Source: Blakeslea trispora
Taxonomy: Eukaryota > Mucoromycota > Mucoromycetes > Mucorales > Choanephoraceae
NCBI GenBank assembly: GCA_025331445.1
Contig: JAIWNE010000050.1
Coordinates: forward strand, 124,001 to 188,000
Direction: 5' to 3'
Length of the DNA: 64,000 nt
Below the pieces are notes generated by a model that saw only the letters and a program-made list of their open reading frames with translations, was not told the DNA's origin and ran no database searches. Below are positions 33,809-44,558 of the stretch, one piece after another. A program made the translations under genes and the position numbers. Each line of letters opens with the position of its first letter. Positions within the stretch are counted from its first letter, which is position 1.

Positions 33809-36283
33809 TTATTCAAAAGGTTCATCTTCTTCTATAGGTTCTAGTATAGTCATAGAGATCTGAGCTTCTTCTATCTTGTTCTGCTTAGAATGTCTGAGTT
33901 TGATTTTAATTCGGTCTCGTCCACCATTGGCCAACATCAAAGGTGTGGGTGTGTATTGAAGTGTCTGAAGGACATGATTGATCTGTTGAAGACTCACTCC
34001 TTCTTCCATCGACCATACCACACGCTTACCAATAGTACCCATCAATCGTGTACGTCCAATCGTCGTCTCTACCTCCAGTTCAATAGGACCCGCCAACTGC
34101 TTACCACGGACATAGACCACCTGTAGACCTTGGAACTTACCAGGCACAGGCTCCAATTGAATCAACTGATCCACATCATCCTGTCGCATACGATCCGAAA
34201 TGGCCTGATACACATTCTCCTTGGGCGCCACCAACGAAACTTCAGATGGCCCAATCAGACCCAGATCAAACTGTTCAAAGACAACATCAATCATACTACC
34301 CGGTTGAACTGGTAGATGGTTGGTCATCTTGCCAAACAGATGAATATTCCAACTGGTATGGAGTTGCGTCTTGAGTGTCTGAAGTGCTAATGGGTTGGGC
34401 TGTAGCAACTGATGAATATCAAGGTAGTTGTAAGGATAGAGCACATGAGGTGGTAAGATGGTCAAGCCAGCCTGTGTCAAGAGAGCACGGCGGGGTCGAA
34501 CATACGATGTGATGGCCTTGGGTCCACCACAGTTGAAGCATTCAGGATCATACAGGTACGCACTAAAGGCAGCCTCGGCCATCTCTCGGAAAAGACGCCA
34601 ACCTCGCTTGAATCGCATGACACCCTGAGGTAGATAGAGTCCCTGATCATCTAACGTCCAGCTACGATCCGAAATCACTTGAGAATAATCCGATCCAATG
34701 AATTCAATCGGGTAAGGTGGCACACGGATCCAGAGGGCATCCATGTCCATATAGGTCCCGCCATAATGATAGAGCAAGAGGCATCGGATATAGTCTGTCA
34801 GATGCCAATAAAAGAACTTGCCCGTCTCCCATTCGGACCATCGGCTCAGCCAATCTTGTGTGCCCGGTCCAAAGTACCATTGCCAATCCAACAGACGTTG
34901 TTGATCAAACTGAACCACATGGATATGATAGCCTTGATCCGTATAGCTATCAAAGAAATCTTGAGAGAGTGTGTTGGAGATCATAAAGATGACAGCATCC
35001 GGTTCATGAATCCAGACCATCTCAAGTGCACGCCAATGACGGTCTGTAAAGGTCTCTGGTCCACTGGTCCAACAGACCCAATAGAGAAGGTGCCAATGGG
35101 TCTCATTCGAGTAGATGGAAGTCTGGGTCGATAAGATGTTGGGGATAATCCAATGATCTGTACTGTTCCCTAATTCATCCTTGACATCTTGTGCTATGGT
35201 GGGGTAGAGGGCTGGATCAGGGGAGACACCTCGATCAGAACAACTGAGGCCTTGACGACGCCAATCATCCGATCGTCCATAACAAGGATAACAGAGGGCA
35301 CAAGGTGGAGGGGAATCAAGCAGACAACGCTTATGTTCATACAGGCTCATCAGTTGCTGTTGGAATGCTTGTGTGGCAAGTTGTTTGGCTATCATGTCAT
35401 CTTCACAGGTATCCACTGTCAAGATACGACGATCATGGACAGGCTTGATGTTGAAGCCCATGAGCCAGTACGATAGACTGATATCATCGGAGACTGCATA
35501 TCGGTGTGGATGAGGTGTGTAGACAATCATCTGGACAGCAGCATAAGACAGACGTATGAATTTATGCCATGTATAATCAGGTAACAAGGGCATCTCCTTT
35601 TCCTCGGAGGGCATCTGATGGTAGACAAATCCCGACCAATCATCTTTTCGATCTTCAGACAACACTTGATCCCATCGAACAAACATATCGTCTTCTGTCT
35701 TGAATAAAGTCTGATACTGCATAGCTCGAGTGGCTCGAAGGGCTTCCAGAAGTTTTTGACCGGGTTGGGTATCGGGTGCAGGTACGATCAAGAGATCCTC
35801 TGTGCTATCTAATTCTGGCTGAACAAGTGGAATCAGTTTTGGTTGAGGTGGTTGACCGAGCACAAATCGATAATGTGTATCGGATGGTATCCAGCGCAAG
35901 ATCGTCTCACGCAACAATTGACGTCTCTCTAAGCTCTCCTGAGACCAACTGGAGAAGATCAAGATGACAGCTGTGGCTTGTATGGTCATAGCTTGTGTAT
36001 CAACAGGAGGCATGAGTTCTAGGCGACGATAAGGATCGTATTGGATCTGACCTGATAGACAGACAGAGCTCAAGACGAGCAAGATCAAGCCTGATAGCAG
36101 AACGCGTCCTTCTTTAGTCTTGAAGAAAGTCAACAGACTGACCAGTCCAGCCATGACCAGTGGATGAAGTGTGACTGATAAAAGGTGGCTACTGATGATC
36201 CATGTGATGCTTATTGTAAAAATCAAAACAAGGCCTCGTGTGATGGCCTGTTTGGCTTCAAGACGATAACACCATTGTTGCAT
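33809..36283 (-). CDS. Two-domain glycosyltransferase (GT31-like plus GT32-like)
   Basis: Intronless, 824 aa from the ATG at 36283. N-terminal membrane helices (residues about 15-85) suggest a type II Golgi protein. The first catalytic-like domain, residues about 100-300, has RRQLLRETILRWIP, the DxD-type LFKTEDDMFVRWDQ near 199 and YAVSDDISLSYWL, as in beta-1,3-galactosyltransferases. The second, about 400-700, has DYIRCLLLYHYGGTYMDMDA with its DxD, and CGGPKAITSY, as in GT32 sugar transferases. The C-terminus has a beta-rich segment with ANGGRDRIKIKL. This suggests two sugar additions by one enzyme; donors and acceptors are unknown. Confidence 0.75.
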   Translation of the reverse strand: MQQWCYRLEAKQAITRGLVLIFTISITWIISSHLLSVTLHPLVMAGLVSLLTFFKTKEGRVLLSGLILLVLSSVCLSGQIQYDPYRRLELMPPVDTQAMTIQATAVILIFSSWSQESLERRQLLRETILRWIPSDTHYRFVLGQPPQPKLIPLVQPELDSTEDLLIVPAPDTQPGQKLLEALRATRAMQYQTLFKTEDDMFVRWDQVLSEDRKDDWSGFVYHQMPSEEKEMPLLPDYTWHKFIRLSYAAVQMIVYTPHPHRYAVSDDISLSYWLMGFNIKPVHDRRILTVDTCEDDMIAKQLATQAFQQQLMSLYEHKRCLLDSPPPCALCYPCYGRSDDWRRQGLSCSDRGVSPDPALYPTIAQDVKDELGNSTDHWIIPNILSTQTSIYSNETHWHLLYWVCWTSGPETFTDRHWRALEMVWIHEPDAVIFMISNTLSQDFFDSYTDQGYHIHVVQFDQQRLLDWQWYFGPGTQDWLSRWSEWETGKFFYWHLTDYIRCLLLYHYGGTYMDMDALWIRVPPYPIEFIGSDYSQVISDRSWTLDDQGLYLPQGVMRFKRGWRLFREMAEAAFSAYLYDPECFNCGGPKAITSYVRPRRALLTQAGLTILPPHVLYPYNYLDIHQLLQPNPLALQTLKTQLHTSWNIHLFGKMTNHLPVQPGSMIDVVFEQFDLGLIGPSEVSLVAPKENVYQAISDRMRQDDVDQLIQLEPVPGKFQGLQVVYVRGKQLAGPIELEVETTIGRTRLMGTIGKRVVWSMEEGVSLQQINHVLQTLQYTPTPLMLANGGRDRIKIKLRHSKQNKIEEAQISMTILEPIEEDEPFE

Positions 36284-36385
36284 CAAGCACTGAGTTAGGT
36301 GCCATTGCCAATAACCTGCTAAAAGACACTTTTTTTTTTTGTAAAGAACAGTTAGCTTTTTTTCTTTCTTCTTCTTTTAATATCA

Positions 36386-36616
36386 TTATCCTTTGCTTTT
36401 TTTTTTTTTCTTTACCCAAAGTATGGCTATACTATATTCAACAGATGAGGTCTGCAAACTGATGGCATAGGTGTCTTCCAGTGCAAGCTTTCCATAGAGA
36501 AATGCATACCCTAAGGCTGGTAAAGTACTGGTAAGACATATCAACTGAACAGAAGACGCATAACGACGAGGTAAACTGAGATTAGTTGAATGTTTATGCC
36601 TAAATGTTGGCAACAT
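36386..36616 (-). CDS. Possible small membrane protein
   Basis: 76 codons from the ATG at 36616. There are two hydrophobic stretches (VQLICLTSTLPALGYAFLYG and SVEYSIAILW) and a terminal run of lysines. The lysine run coincides with a GTAAAG donor-like site, so the true 3' end may be spliced to an exon near 36310. No partner exon in phase with the glycosyltransferase was found. The family is not recognised. Confidence 0.35.
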   Translation of the reverse strand: MLPTFRHKHSTNLSLPRRYASSVQLICLTSTLPALGYAFLYGKLALEDTYAISLQTSSVEYSIAILWVKKKKKSKG

Positions 36617-36678
36617 CAAATGGGTAAAAAAAAATAAAAATAAAATAAATAAATAAATAATTTTCTCTTATTATTTTA

Positions 36679-37631
36679 TTATTCATCTGTATTGACCATC
36701 TCATTAAAAAAATCATTGGTTTCTTCTTGATCTCTTTGATCATCAAAGTAAATGTCCATGCTTTCTTCTTCCTTTTTCTCTTCTACTTTTGTCTTTTCTT
36801 CATGTCCATCAAGACCAGGTATCAGTGTGACCTTGACGGGATCCGTGCGATGTTCCAGTTGAGCCTGCAGTTGTTTCGCCATCGCATCAGCCGCTGTCTG
36901 AATACTGTCTAATGTGTTGGCTTCGTTTAGCTGTTGCATCTGATGCCAGAATTGAGTTTGTTCTTTTTCAAGTAAAGCTAATCGTTCTTCATAATGTGCT
37001 TCAAGTCGTTTTGTCTGTTGTTTTGTTTCTTCCTGAATTGTTCTTGTCAGCTGCTATACGCAATATTTAGTATTTTTGTTTTACCATCTGTTTCTCCAAG
37101 TCCTCTTTACTGAATGAGATATCCAAAGAAGGTGGTACAATGGCATCTTTGATGTTGTCAATATACATGTATGTATTTCCATTTGGGTGTGTATGTCTTT
37201 ACCTGCATGATAAGGTGTAAAGATTTCTGAGAGATAATCATGATTGCGTTTATATCTCGCCATGGCAATATCACGTGCTGATATATCGTCCAGTTCATCT
37301 AACTTATTTGGTCAGATTCAGTTTGCTTTTCTGCATGCACAATATACCTCCTGAAGGTTCTTCTGTCTCTTCTGCTACATTAGGTCTTGATGGCTTAATC
37401 TATGTAAGTCATTCTCTTCTATTTCCTCTGATTGGTTCTTTTTTTTTTTACCTTTTGAGATCGTTTTGTTGCATTTAATTGTTGATTTCTAAACTGTTGT
37501 TGTTGTTGTTGTTGTTGTTGTTGCTGCTGCTGTTGTTGAAGAAAGTGATTTTGTGTAGGATGAATACCGATCTGACCAGGCATGCCTCTTTGCTGAGGTA
37601 AACCTTGTTGATTATAATAGTAAGAAGTCAT
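36679..37631 (-). CDS. SMARCE1/BAF57-like SWI/SNF subunit without HMG box
   Basis: Exons on the minus strand: 37631-37452, 37399-37348, 37298-37203, 37146-37085 and 37053-36679; 254 aa. The N-terminus is Gln-rich with a polyglutamine run. The core ISARDIAMARYKRNHDYLSE followed by IVPPSLDIS resembles, from memory, the segment after the HMG box of BAF57 (T-A-R-F-x-R-N-H-x-L-I-S-E-I then V-V-P). A long coiled coil follows (QLTRTIQEETKQQTKRLEAH), then an acidic end. Probably a chromatin-remodelling subunit. The HMG box is absent. Confidence 0.5.
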
Positions 37632-37826
37632 ATAGAAGATGAATTAAAAAAAAATAAAAAATAAAAAAACGCGAAATAAAGATACACACACACACACACA
37701 ACCGGGGATTTAAAAATATGCGTCATGACTGGGGGAGTTAAAGGTACGCGCGTACTCTAGAATAAAACTTGTCCTCTTTTTTTTTTTTTTTTTTTTAATT
37801 TCTTATTATTTATAAAGAACCTCATC

Positions 37827-38886
37827 ATGACTTCTATTGGTACTGGTGTAAGTTTAGATTAAGCCATGGTGTGGACTAAATAACTCATCTCTATCTATTA
37901 TCTAGTACGATCTATCTGTTGCAACCTATTCCCCTGATGGACGCGTTTTCCAAGTGGAATATGCAAATAAGGCAGTAGATAACAGTGGGTAAATACATGT
38001 TGGCAATGTCTCTCTATAACAACCATTAAACTGACTATATTATCAAGTACTGCTATTGGTCTTTGTGTTAAAGATGGTGTTGTATTTGCTGTAGAGAAAT
38101 TGATTCAATCTAAATTATTGGTTTCTGGAGCCAATCGTCGTATTCAAAGTGCTGATCATCATATTGGTATTGTAAGTGATTGAACAGAAAAAGAGAGAAA
38201 CAGATTGGATGACTTATCTATTGCTTCTTAAAGGCAACAGCTGGTTTATTGGCTGATGGTAGACATATTGTCAACAGAGCACGTGATGAAGCTCAAGCTT
38301 GGAGAGATATTTACAGACAACCTATTCCTGGTAAGACCATGGCAGATCGTATTGGCCAGTATGTGTCTGCCTATACTTTATATTCGAGTGTACGTCCATT
38401 TGGTACAAGTACAATCATTGGTACCATGACAGAGAAGGAAGCTCCTTCTTTATATATGATTGAGCCTTCTGGTGTTTATTGGGTAAAGCAAAAAAAAAAA
38501 AAAAAAAAAGCAAGAAAGGGAAGAAATGAGCTTGCTGACGGAATGATATAGGGCTATCGGGGTTGTGCTGTTGGTAAGGGTAAATCAGTTGCCAAGACAG
38601 AAATCGAAAAGCTTGAATTAGAGACCATGACAGTCCGTGAAGCAGTCAACCATATTACTCGCATGTAAGTGGATAATGAAACTCAAAGGAGGATGGTGTT
38701 TTAATATGTTTTGAATTGTTTAGTATTCATACATGTCATGATGATGCCAAAGACAAAGATTTTGAATTGGAATTGAGTTGGATCTGTCCAGAATCACACT
38801 ACAAGCATCAATTTGTACCAAAGGAAATTCAAGCAGAAGCAGAAGCATTGGCAAAGGAATCCTCAGATGATGAAATGGAAGATTAA
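37827..38886 (+). CDS. PRE10: Proteasome subunit alpha type-3 (PSMA3/Pre10)
   Basis: Alpha-7 subunit of the 20S proteasome outer ring. Six exons: 37827-37847, 37906-37988, 38048-38171, 38234-38482, 38552-38664 and 38724-38886; 250 aa. The alpha-subunit N-terminal signature YDLSVATYSPDGRVFQVEYA is intact. DGVVFAVEKLIQSKLL, then the ATAGLLADGRHIVNRARDEA block, and the acidic C-terminal tail (KESSDDEMED) of this subtype follow. The start is 195 bp from the divergent BAF57-like gene, so both use the same interval. Confidence 0.93.
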
Positions 38887-39172
38887 TTCAATAATAAATC
38901 TATTGTGCTTGATTTGTTTCTTCTTTTTCTAGTGTATATAAGGCAGATTGTAGGTTATCATTATTTCAAACAAAAAAGACATTACTCAAAGTGTGATTGT
39001 CAAGTAAAGAAGAAAGCTTGATTTGTATCTTTTTTATTATTATTGTTAAAGCCTTCGGGTCTATCATTCTATAGGGTTATTTAAACTGAAAGCATGACAA
39101 ATTTTCTAGCTTGAGTTCTAAATATCGGTTCCACCTTTAAAAATTCAAGTGTCAAATTATTATCTATTGTAA

Positions 39173-39965
39173 TCATCTAAGCATTTCTTTTACCTTGGTG
39201 ATTCGCACAGGGTCTTTTTCGACAGTTGGTTTTTCGGGACTCACACGGAAAGATCGAATAATGGGAATACGTGATCGTCCTTGATGAGCAAGCACTGTTT
39301 GGGGTTGAAGAGGTTTTTTGGATTTCGAGCGTACTGGAATTTGACTTGGCTTTGTTGGTTTCTTTAATACTTTAAATACAAATTCAATTTCCTTTTGAGC
39401 TTGTTCTATTGAATCACTACCAAAAGTAACATTATCTTGCTTATTTTTACCAAATAGAGCACGTATTCTTATATAGCAAAAAAAAAAGAAAGAAAAAAGC
39501 GTAAATATTTAGTATTCAAAAGATGAATAAAACTTACGAATGAGGATGGGTTTTACGTGCTTTCTTGTAGTTGGCAGGTCCCATCAAATGCTTCCATTCT
39601 TGAATTCCATTAGGTTTTGAAAGTACCATGGCATAAATGATTGATCTAATTTTTTTTATAAGGTACCAGACTTGGTTATAGGAACAATAAAAACTTACGT
39701 GCTTAACCATTGAATGAATTTATCATAATAGCTTTGATCTCGGTGCTCTCTTAGTAATATGTGTGATTCCTCAAGTGAAAATTTGATTTCTTTAGCTTGA
39801 GTGATCACAAATCCTTGAGACAGGATATAATCGACAGTTTCTTTTGTCTGTTGATTCAAAGTGATTAAAGCCAAGGTGGATTCTATGAAATAATATGGTT
39901 TCCATAAATACAAGTTGATTTTCTCTCACAAATACAAAATTACCTTGGCCTGATGCTGTTGTCAT
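39173..39965 (-). CDS. Nucleoside diphosphate kinase-like protein, probably inactive
   Basis: Exons 39965-39944, 39882-39699, 39645-39538 and 39467-39173 give 202 aa. The NDK fold is recognisable: STLALITLNQQTKETVDYIL at the start, LMGPANYKKARKTHPHS in the middle, then SIRALFGKNKQDNVTFGSDS. Active kinases carry N-x-x-H-G-S-D at that last place with the phospho-accepting His; here the residue before Gly is Phe. The enzyme is therefore expected not to transfer phosphate. A basic C-terminal extension of about 60 aa follows. Role unknown. Confidence 0.72.
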
Positions 39966-40127
39966 GGTATAAAGAAAAAGGAACAAAGAAAAATGTAATT
40001 AAAAGAACTACTCTTTCTTTACAATGGAATTGAGAAATGTAATCCAGGAAATATTGTAGCTCTTTTTTTTTTAAGAGTAAAAAAATTAACGCATTAAGCA
40101 AGTAATTATTTTATCGGAAACTAACTG

Positions 40128-41155
40128 TATTGGTTTTTCGAACTGAATTTGCGTAGACATATATGTCGAAAGTTTCACCCCGCTCCGTTTTTGATTTACT
40201 CTCGTTATAATCATCAGATTTTTGCAAGAGTAGTACCATTCGATCAGAAAAAAGTTGGGAAATTTTTTGGGTTAGGTCTTGCTTCTCTCTGAGCACTATA
40301 ACTTGAGGAAGCTTAAAAAGTAGATTTCATCAATTTTGATTAAAAAAAAGGCCACTTTGAACCTCAGAAAGAAGTATGTTTTTTAAACATCATTAGCTTC
40401 AACTTGTTCCAAAAGTGCACAACTATCGTCAAACTCCTTCGAATACTGTCTAGCAATGTTTTCTGTATTCTTACAAGCCGATATCGAAGATTCTTCGTCG
40501 ATGTTTTGAAGAAAAGGCTCAAGTTTTGTCTTGAGACTTTCGAATGACAATTGTTCCTCCATTCACCCTTCTTTAAGTTAGTTTCAAAGTGTGCAAGTCC
40601 TTCAAGAGAACATCATAGCTCACTACAATGCTTTTTTGTTCTTCGAGTGCTGCTGCAAGACTTCTGACTGTAGATACTCGTCCTTCCTTGTTGTTTTTGT
40701 CAACTATTTCCTTCACGGCAGAAATATATTCCGGCTCCAATTGACGAAAAGGACAACCCATACGTTTTTTTCGGAAGGTTCCGAGCGCTCATTATATATA
40801 CTCATCGCTTTCTGAACAGCATAGTCAGCGATGCCAAGGAGCTCAATTAGAGCTTGGTGGAGCTCAAGCTTCGCGATGTTGCGTTGATCGAGCTTCTTAT
40901 TGAGGATGACATTGACCATTCGACTTAAAAGGGCAAAAGTTTCAGTTGTAAATTTTTAGTGTCAAGAATATCTTCTTTGGCGTACATTTTTAGAAAATTG
41001 TATTATAGCAAAGATGAAAGAGTATTAAAAGAGCTTTCCAACCATATGCATATTAACTACGTGCGACCATTCCTTGTGAAGTAGTCACAATATTTCAAAA
41101 AAGACCAATTTTCGGGGTGAAACTTTCGACACAAATTCAGTTCGAAAAACCAATA
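40128..41155. mobile_element. 1.03-kb element with about 50-bp terminal inverted repeats
   Basis: The left end (from 40130) and the inverted right end (to 41153) both read TTGGTTTTTCGAACTGAATT, then GTCGAAAGTTTCACCCCG. The left copy carries about 13 extra bp between the two blocks. Both ends are flanked by TA. The interior holds broken coding sequence on the minus strand. This looks like a decayed DNA transposon, possibly with a captured gene. The superfamily cannot be named. Confidence 0.65.
40383..40989 (-). pseudogene. Broken coding sequence inside the TIR element
   Basis: Reading minus from an ATG at 40989 (MYAKEDILDT), the frame breaks near 40925 and resumes as LNKKLDQRNIAKLELHQALI. It shifts again at a poly-A run near 40765 and continues as GCPFRQLEPEYISAVKEIVD. 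A final 59-codon ORF (40562-40383) starts MEEQLSFESLKTKLEPFL. The pieces are helical and charged, with no motif I recognise. Another short ORF (40296-40111) runs out through the left terminal repeat. At least two frameshifts make this a pseudogene unless unusual splicing is used. Confidence 0.45.
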
Positions 41156-41808
41156 TGTATAAAAAGGTGATGACCAACCAAACAGCGTCATCAAATGCTT
41201 TTGTCCTACTTTAGATTTACGGTTTCCGCTTGAAGCAGTTTCCTAGATTTTCTTCAAGTATAGCCATGATTGCCCTTCTATTGAACAACTGACATCGTAT
41301 AGTTACTGCCTCTATTCAACTCTAAGGTTGCTGAGACAACAGACTTAACAAACAATTCAATTATAGTCTATCTTTCTACTTTGAATCATAAAAGATATAG
41401 AAATGACACGTGGTGACACTAGAGATCAAAATACACTCGTTGCACTGCCAATTTGCGGATTCTGAAAAAAAAAAATGTCTCTTCCTTAGACAACTAAAAG
41501 CTTTTGCGAAGAGCAGTGTATTATGATAGCTACAATTCTTCTTCTTTATAAGGCCTTAAAGACTCTGGTTGCATAGGTTTATTGTTGCACTCTTAACGAT
41601 TCACAATCTACGGACAAACACCAACTGACTTTACTAAACCTCCCACGCCTCTGGAATCAAAGTATCAATTTTTTTCTTCTTCTTGGTAAATAGAACATAG
41701 AAGACATTCGGCAGATCCCATTTGACCCTGACATTGCAAGTCTTGGGCTACATAAAACTTATAGCTGAGTTACGAAACAGAAAGGAAATAGAAAGAAATA
41801 ACTTCTCG
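41156..41808. other. Intergenic in the accessory island
   Basis: AT-rich DNA between the TIR element and a direct repeat. No ORF with a recognisable domain and no terminal repeats were found. Confidence 0.5.
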
Positions 41809-42094
41809 TGACAAAGTACATATACAGAGCAGAGCAGCCCAGCGCAGGCTCGTATGTCCTGATTAAACTGATGGTATATATGTTCACTAGTACCAATGAC
41901 CCTCCAATGGGAGGCACAGTATTCGCAATGAGAAAAAACAAACAGACAAAGCAGTTAGTTACATGACAAAGTACATATACAGAGCAGAGCAGCCCAGCGC
42001 AGGCTCGTATGTCCTGATTAAACTGATGGTATATATGTTCACTAGTACCAATGACCCTCCAATGGGAGGCACAGTATTCGCAATGAGAAAAAAC
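41809..42094. repeat. 131-bp direct repeat, two copies
   Basis: Copies at 41809-41939 and 41964-42094, offset 155 bp and separated by 24 bp. They appear identical from TGACAAAGTACATATACAGA to AATGAGAAAAAAC. The minus-strand ORFs here are duplicated by the repeat. The end of the unit (GCACAGTATTCGCAATGAGA) resembles sequence just outside the right end of the Tc1-like element near 43720, read in inverse. Confidence 0.9.
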
Positions 42095-42380
42095 TGGATC
42101 ACTCTTACTGATCTTGTGGCAAGATTCCAAGAGACAAAGGTATAGGGGAAAGGAATTTGCCCCATGTTTTTTTCCTCCACCCCTTTGAAATAACTTAATG
42201 TTCAACCGACTTCCTATTTTAGAAAGACTATTTTTTATTCTTTTTCTCTTTTCACACCATTTTGGTATATCAAAGAGCTAAAGGAGGGAAATTGCTCAAA
42301 TGTGAATTTGTCTCTATCAATCATACTAATCCAAATAAAGCTGCCTATCACTTATCTGAAGCAAAAAATTGTTTCATGCA

Positions 42381-43683
42381 CAATGTGGCTCGAAATATCT
42401 TATGAAAACTACAGGCTCACAGATCTGATGACTTTTCTGTTGGTCTTCTCATCACCCCTTTTCTTACTGAATTGAACACATTCACTGTTATTCCTGTTAT
42501 CAAAAAAAAGAAAAAAGCTAATAAAAACCTACCCAATTAGAATTATGGTAGATTAGCAGGCGCTTTCACTTACTAAAGAAAAACATTCCGTAAATCGCAA
42601 GAGATCTTGACTTTCCTGAATCAACTGTACGAACAGCATATAAAAGACTTTAGCAAGACTTTAGCTAGGAAAAAAGTCTTCTCTCTTAAACTGATTTTAA
42701 TGCTACTGGTTAAAGTATTCATTGACAACTTATTGAGTTGATCGAGGCTTAATATCGTCGCTTTTTGAGTCTTGGCAAGAAGGTCTCTTTGTCCACTTTT
42801 CGAAAAGCTTTGAGTTATATGAACTTCAAATCGCGTGTTGCAGCAAAGAAGCCAGCACTGAAGCGCAGACACAAAGAACCACGTTTGGCTTGGGTCAAAG
42901 AAAGGCTTAACTGGACAAAGGATGACTGGAATAAGGTAGTTTAATCTGATGAGGCCAAGCTCACCTTAAAGAGTGCTAGTTTTTGGAACTAGAATGATCA
43001 GAAAGGGCGGAGAAAGATACGAGGAGAGGCACATTAAGGGTGCCCACAAGTTTGGTTTGGGTTCTGTGATGGTATGGGAATGCTTTCACGCAAATGGTAT
43101 TGGCCCTCTTGAGGTACAGCATGAATCAATGGATCAAAAAGTGTATGTTCAATGTTTGGTTGATTGTTGCCTTCCCTGGATCGAGAAAGAGTCTTACAAG
43201 ACCAATATTGGCTACATAATGTAGGAAGACAATGATCCTTATCATGTAGAAGCATACTCCCGGTGATTTAAGCTGAAGACCATAACAAACACTTTTGACA
43301 GATGGCCAGCACAGGTTTCAGCCGTTGATCCTATAAAGACTTTTGTGCTTATCTAAGAAATCGATTGACTGGGAGTGAGATTGATACCCTCAGTGATTTG
43401 GAGGGGGTTTTAAAAGAGGAATGGTACAAGCTCGCTCTAGATTATCTGAACAACTGTGTTGGCAGCATGAACCAAAGATAAGAATCGATTGCAAAGGCTA
43501 AGATAGCCTACAAAGTATTGATACATTGATGTTTTTTTTTCACCGAAAAAAACAATATAGTCTATTTTACACATGCTTAAAACATGAAAGCACTATTGAT
43601 AGGCAAAAGCTGTGCTAGTGTGGAATAGTCTTCACAATATAAGTTTTGTTTTCAAATTTCACGAGATATTTCGAGGCATATTG
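42381..43683 (+). mobile_element. Decayed Tc1/mariner-like transposon, copy 1
   Basis: Ends are CAATGTGGCTCGAAATATCT and, inverted, CAATATGCCTCGAAATATCT, with TA next to the right end. Translation of the plus strand gives a broken Tc1-type transposase. RRHKEPRLAWVKERLNWTKD leads into the first catalytic Asp region (SDEAKLTLKSA). Then come GAHKFGLGSVMVWECFHANG with a second catalytic block (EDNDPYHVEAYS), and a C-terminal helix with LEGVLKEEWYKLALDYLNNC. Many stop codons and frameshifts rule out activity. The left inverted-duplication arm begins inside this element. Confidence 0.75.
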
Positions 43684-44558
43684 TAAATCTTTGCCTCTTG
43701 GGATCTTGTTCTTTCTCATCGCAAACACTATGCTTCCCTTAGCCAGGCTCAAATAAGATCTGTCAAATGTTTTTCATGCCCTATTAATATATATATTATA
43801 AACAACCCTATTAAATGAAATATCGTCTTTTGTAAGGATAAAATTTATTTGAAAGAATCCACGAAAAATCACACAAACGTGTGTTCGATACATGATTCTC
43901 AAGGAGACAAGAGGGTAATTATACATGTTTTATAAGCATCTTTCTGTTGAAGAAAGTGCTTCGCTGGCTACTGTTGAAGTCTTACACGTACTGATGCCAA
44001 ACAGGGACTTGAAAGCATCAAAGTCCAAAAGTTACCAGCTTCTTGCCTCGCTTACATCTTCTTTAACACAGTGTTCATCGTACAACAAAGCAACATCGTA
44101 CAAGCAATTGATGCCTGTGCTAAAGTTTGCAAATTCTTGGTAGGTTGTTGGGAGTACTAGACTACCAACTTCTAGCATCAAGCATATGCCGCCAGCAAGC
44201 GAGCACAGGTAGAATTTCATACTTTGGCCTGTTTTCCTTTGTCAGTTTACAACACTTTCTTTTGTTTGCTCTTTACATGAGTTCTGCTTACCAATGACTT
44301 GGAAGACCATGGAATGCTTCAAGTTGTCAACTACAAGCATATTAATTCCAAAGAGAGCAAGCCGGTATTGATCCAAGGCAACACCATTTGCTGATGCCAT
44401 GGATCGCTTAATTTCGCCTACAACATTTGTATACGACTTGTTCTCTTGGACTTCCACAATGTAGTCGGGCCGACATCTCTTCACCGAATCCACATCAAAC
44501 AACACGCGGTCACACCTTTACAACATACAAATACACATACACATACGCATACACATAT
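42419..44558 (+). repeat. Left arm of large inverted duplication (about 2.14 kb)
   Basis: Matches the right arm (46848-49094) in inverted orientation. Position x on the left corresponds to 91513 minus x, changing to 91514 minus x after one extra T near 42982. The arm contains most of Tc1 copy 1 and the last two exons of the PD-(D/E)XK-like gene. Arm lengths differ by 107 bp, exactly the single T plus 18 more hexamers in the right arm. All ORFs in both arms have the same translations. Confidence 0.95.

Noticed and set aside
34679..35134. Antisense ORF within the glycosyltransferase gene
   Set aside because: It mirrors a long, well-supported coding frame and has no domain.
42621..42872. ORF opposite the Tc1-like element (and its twin at 48641)
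   Set aside because: Antisense shadow of the transposase remains; identical in both arms only because of the duplication.
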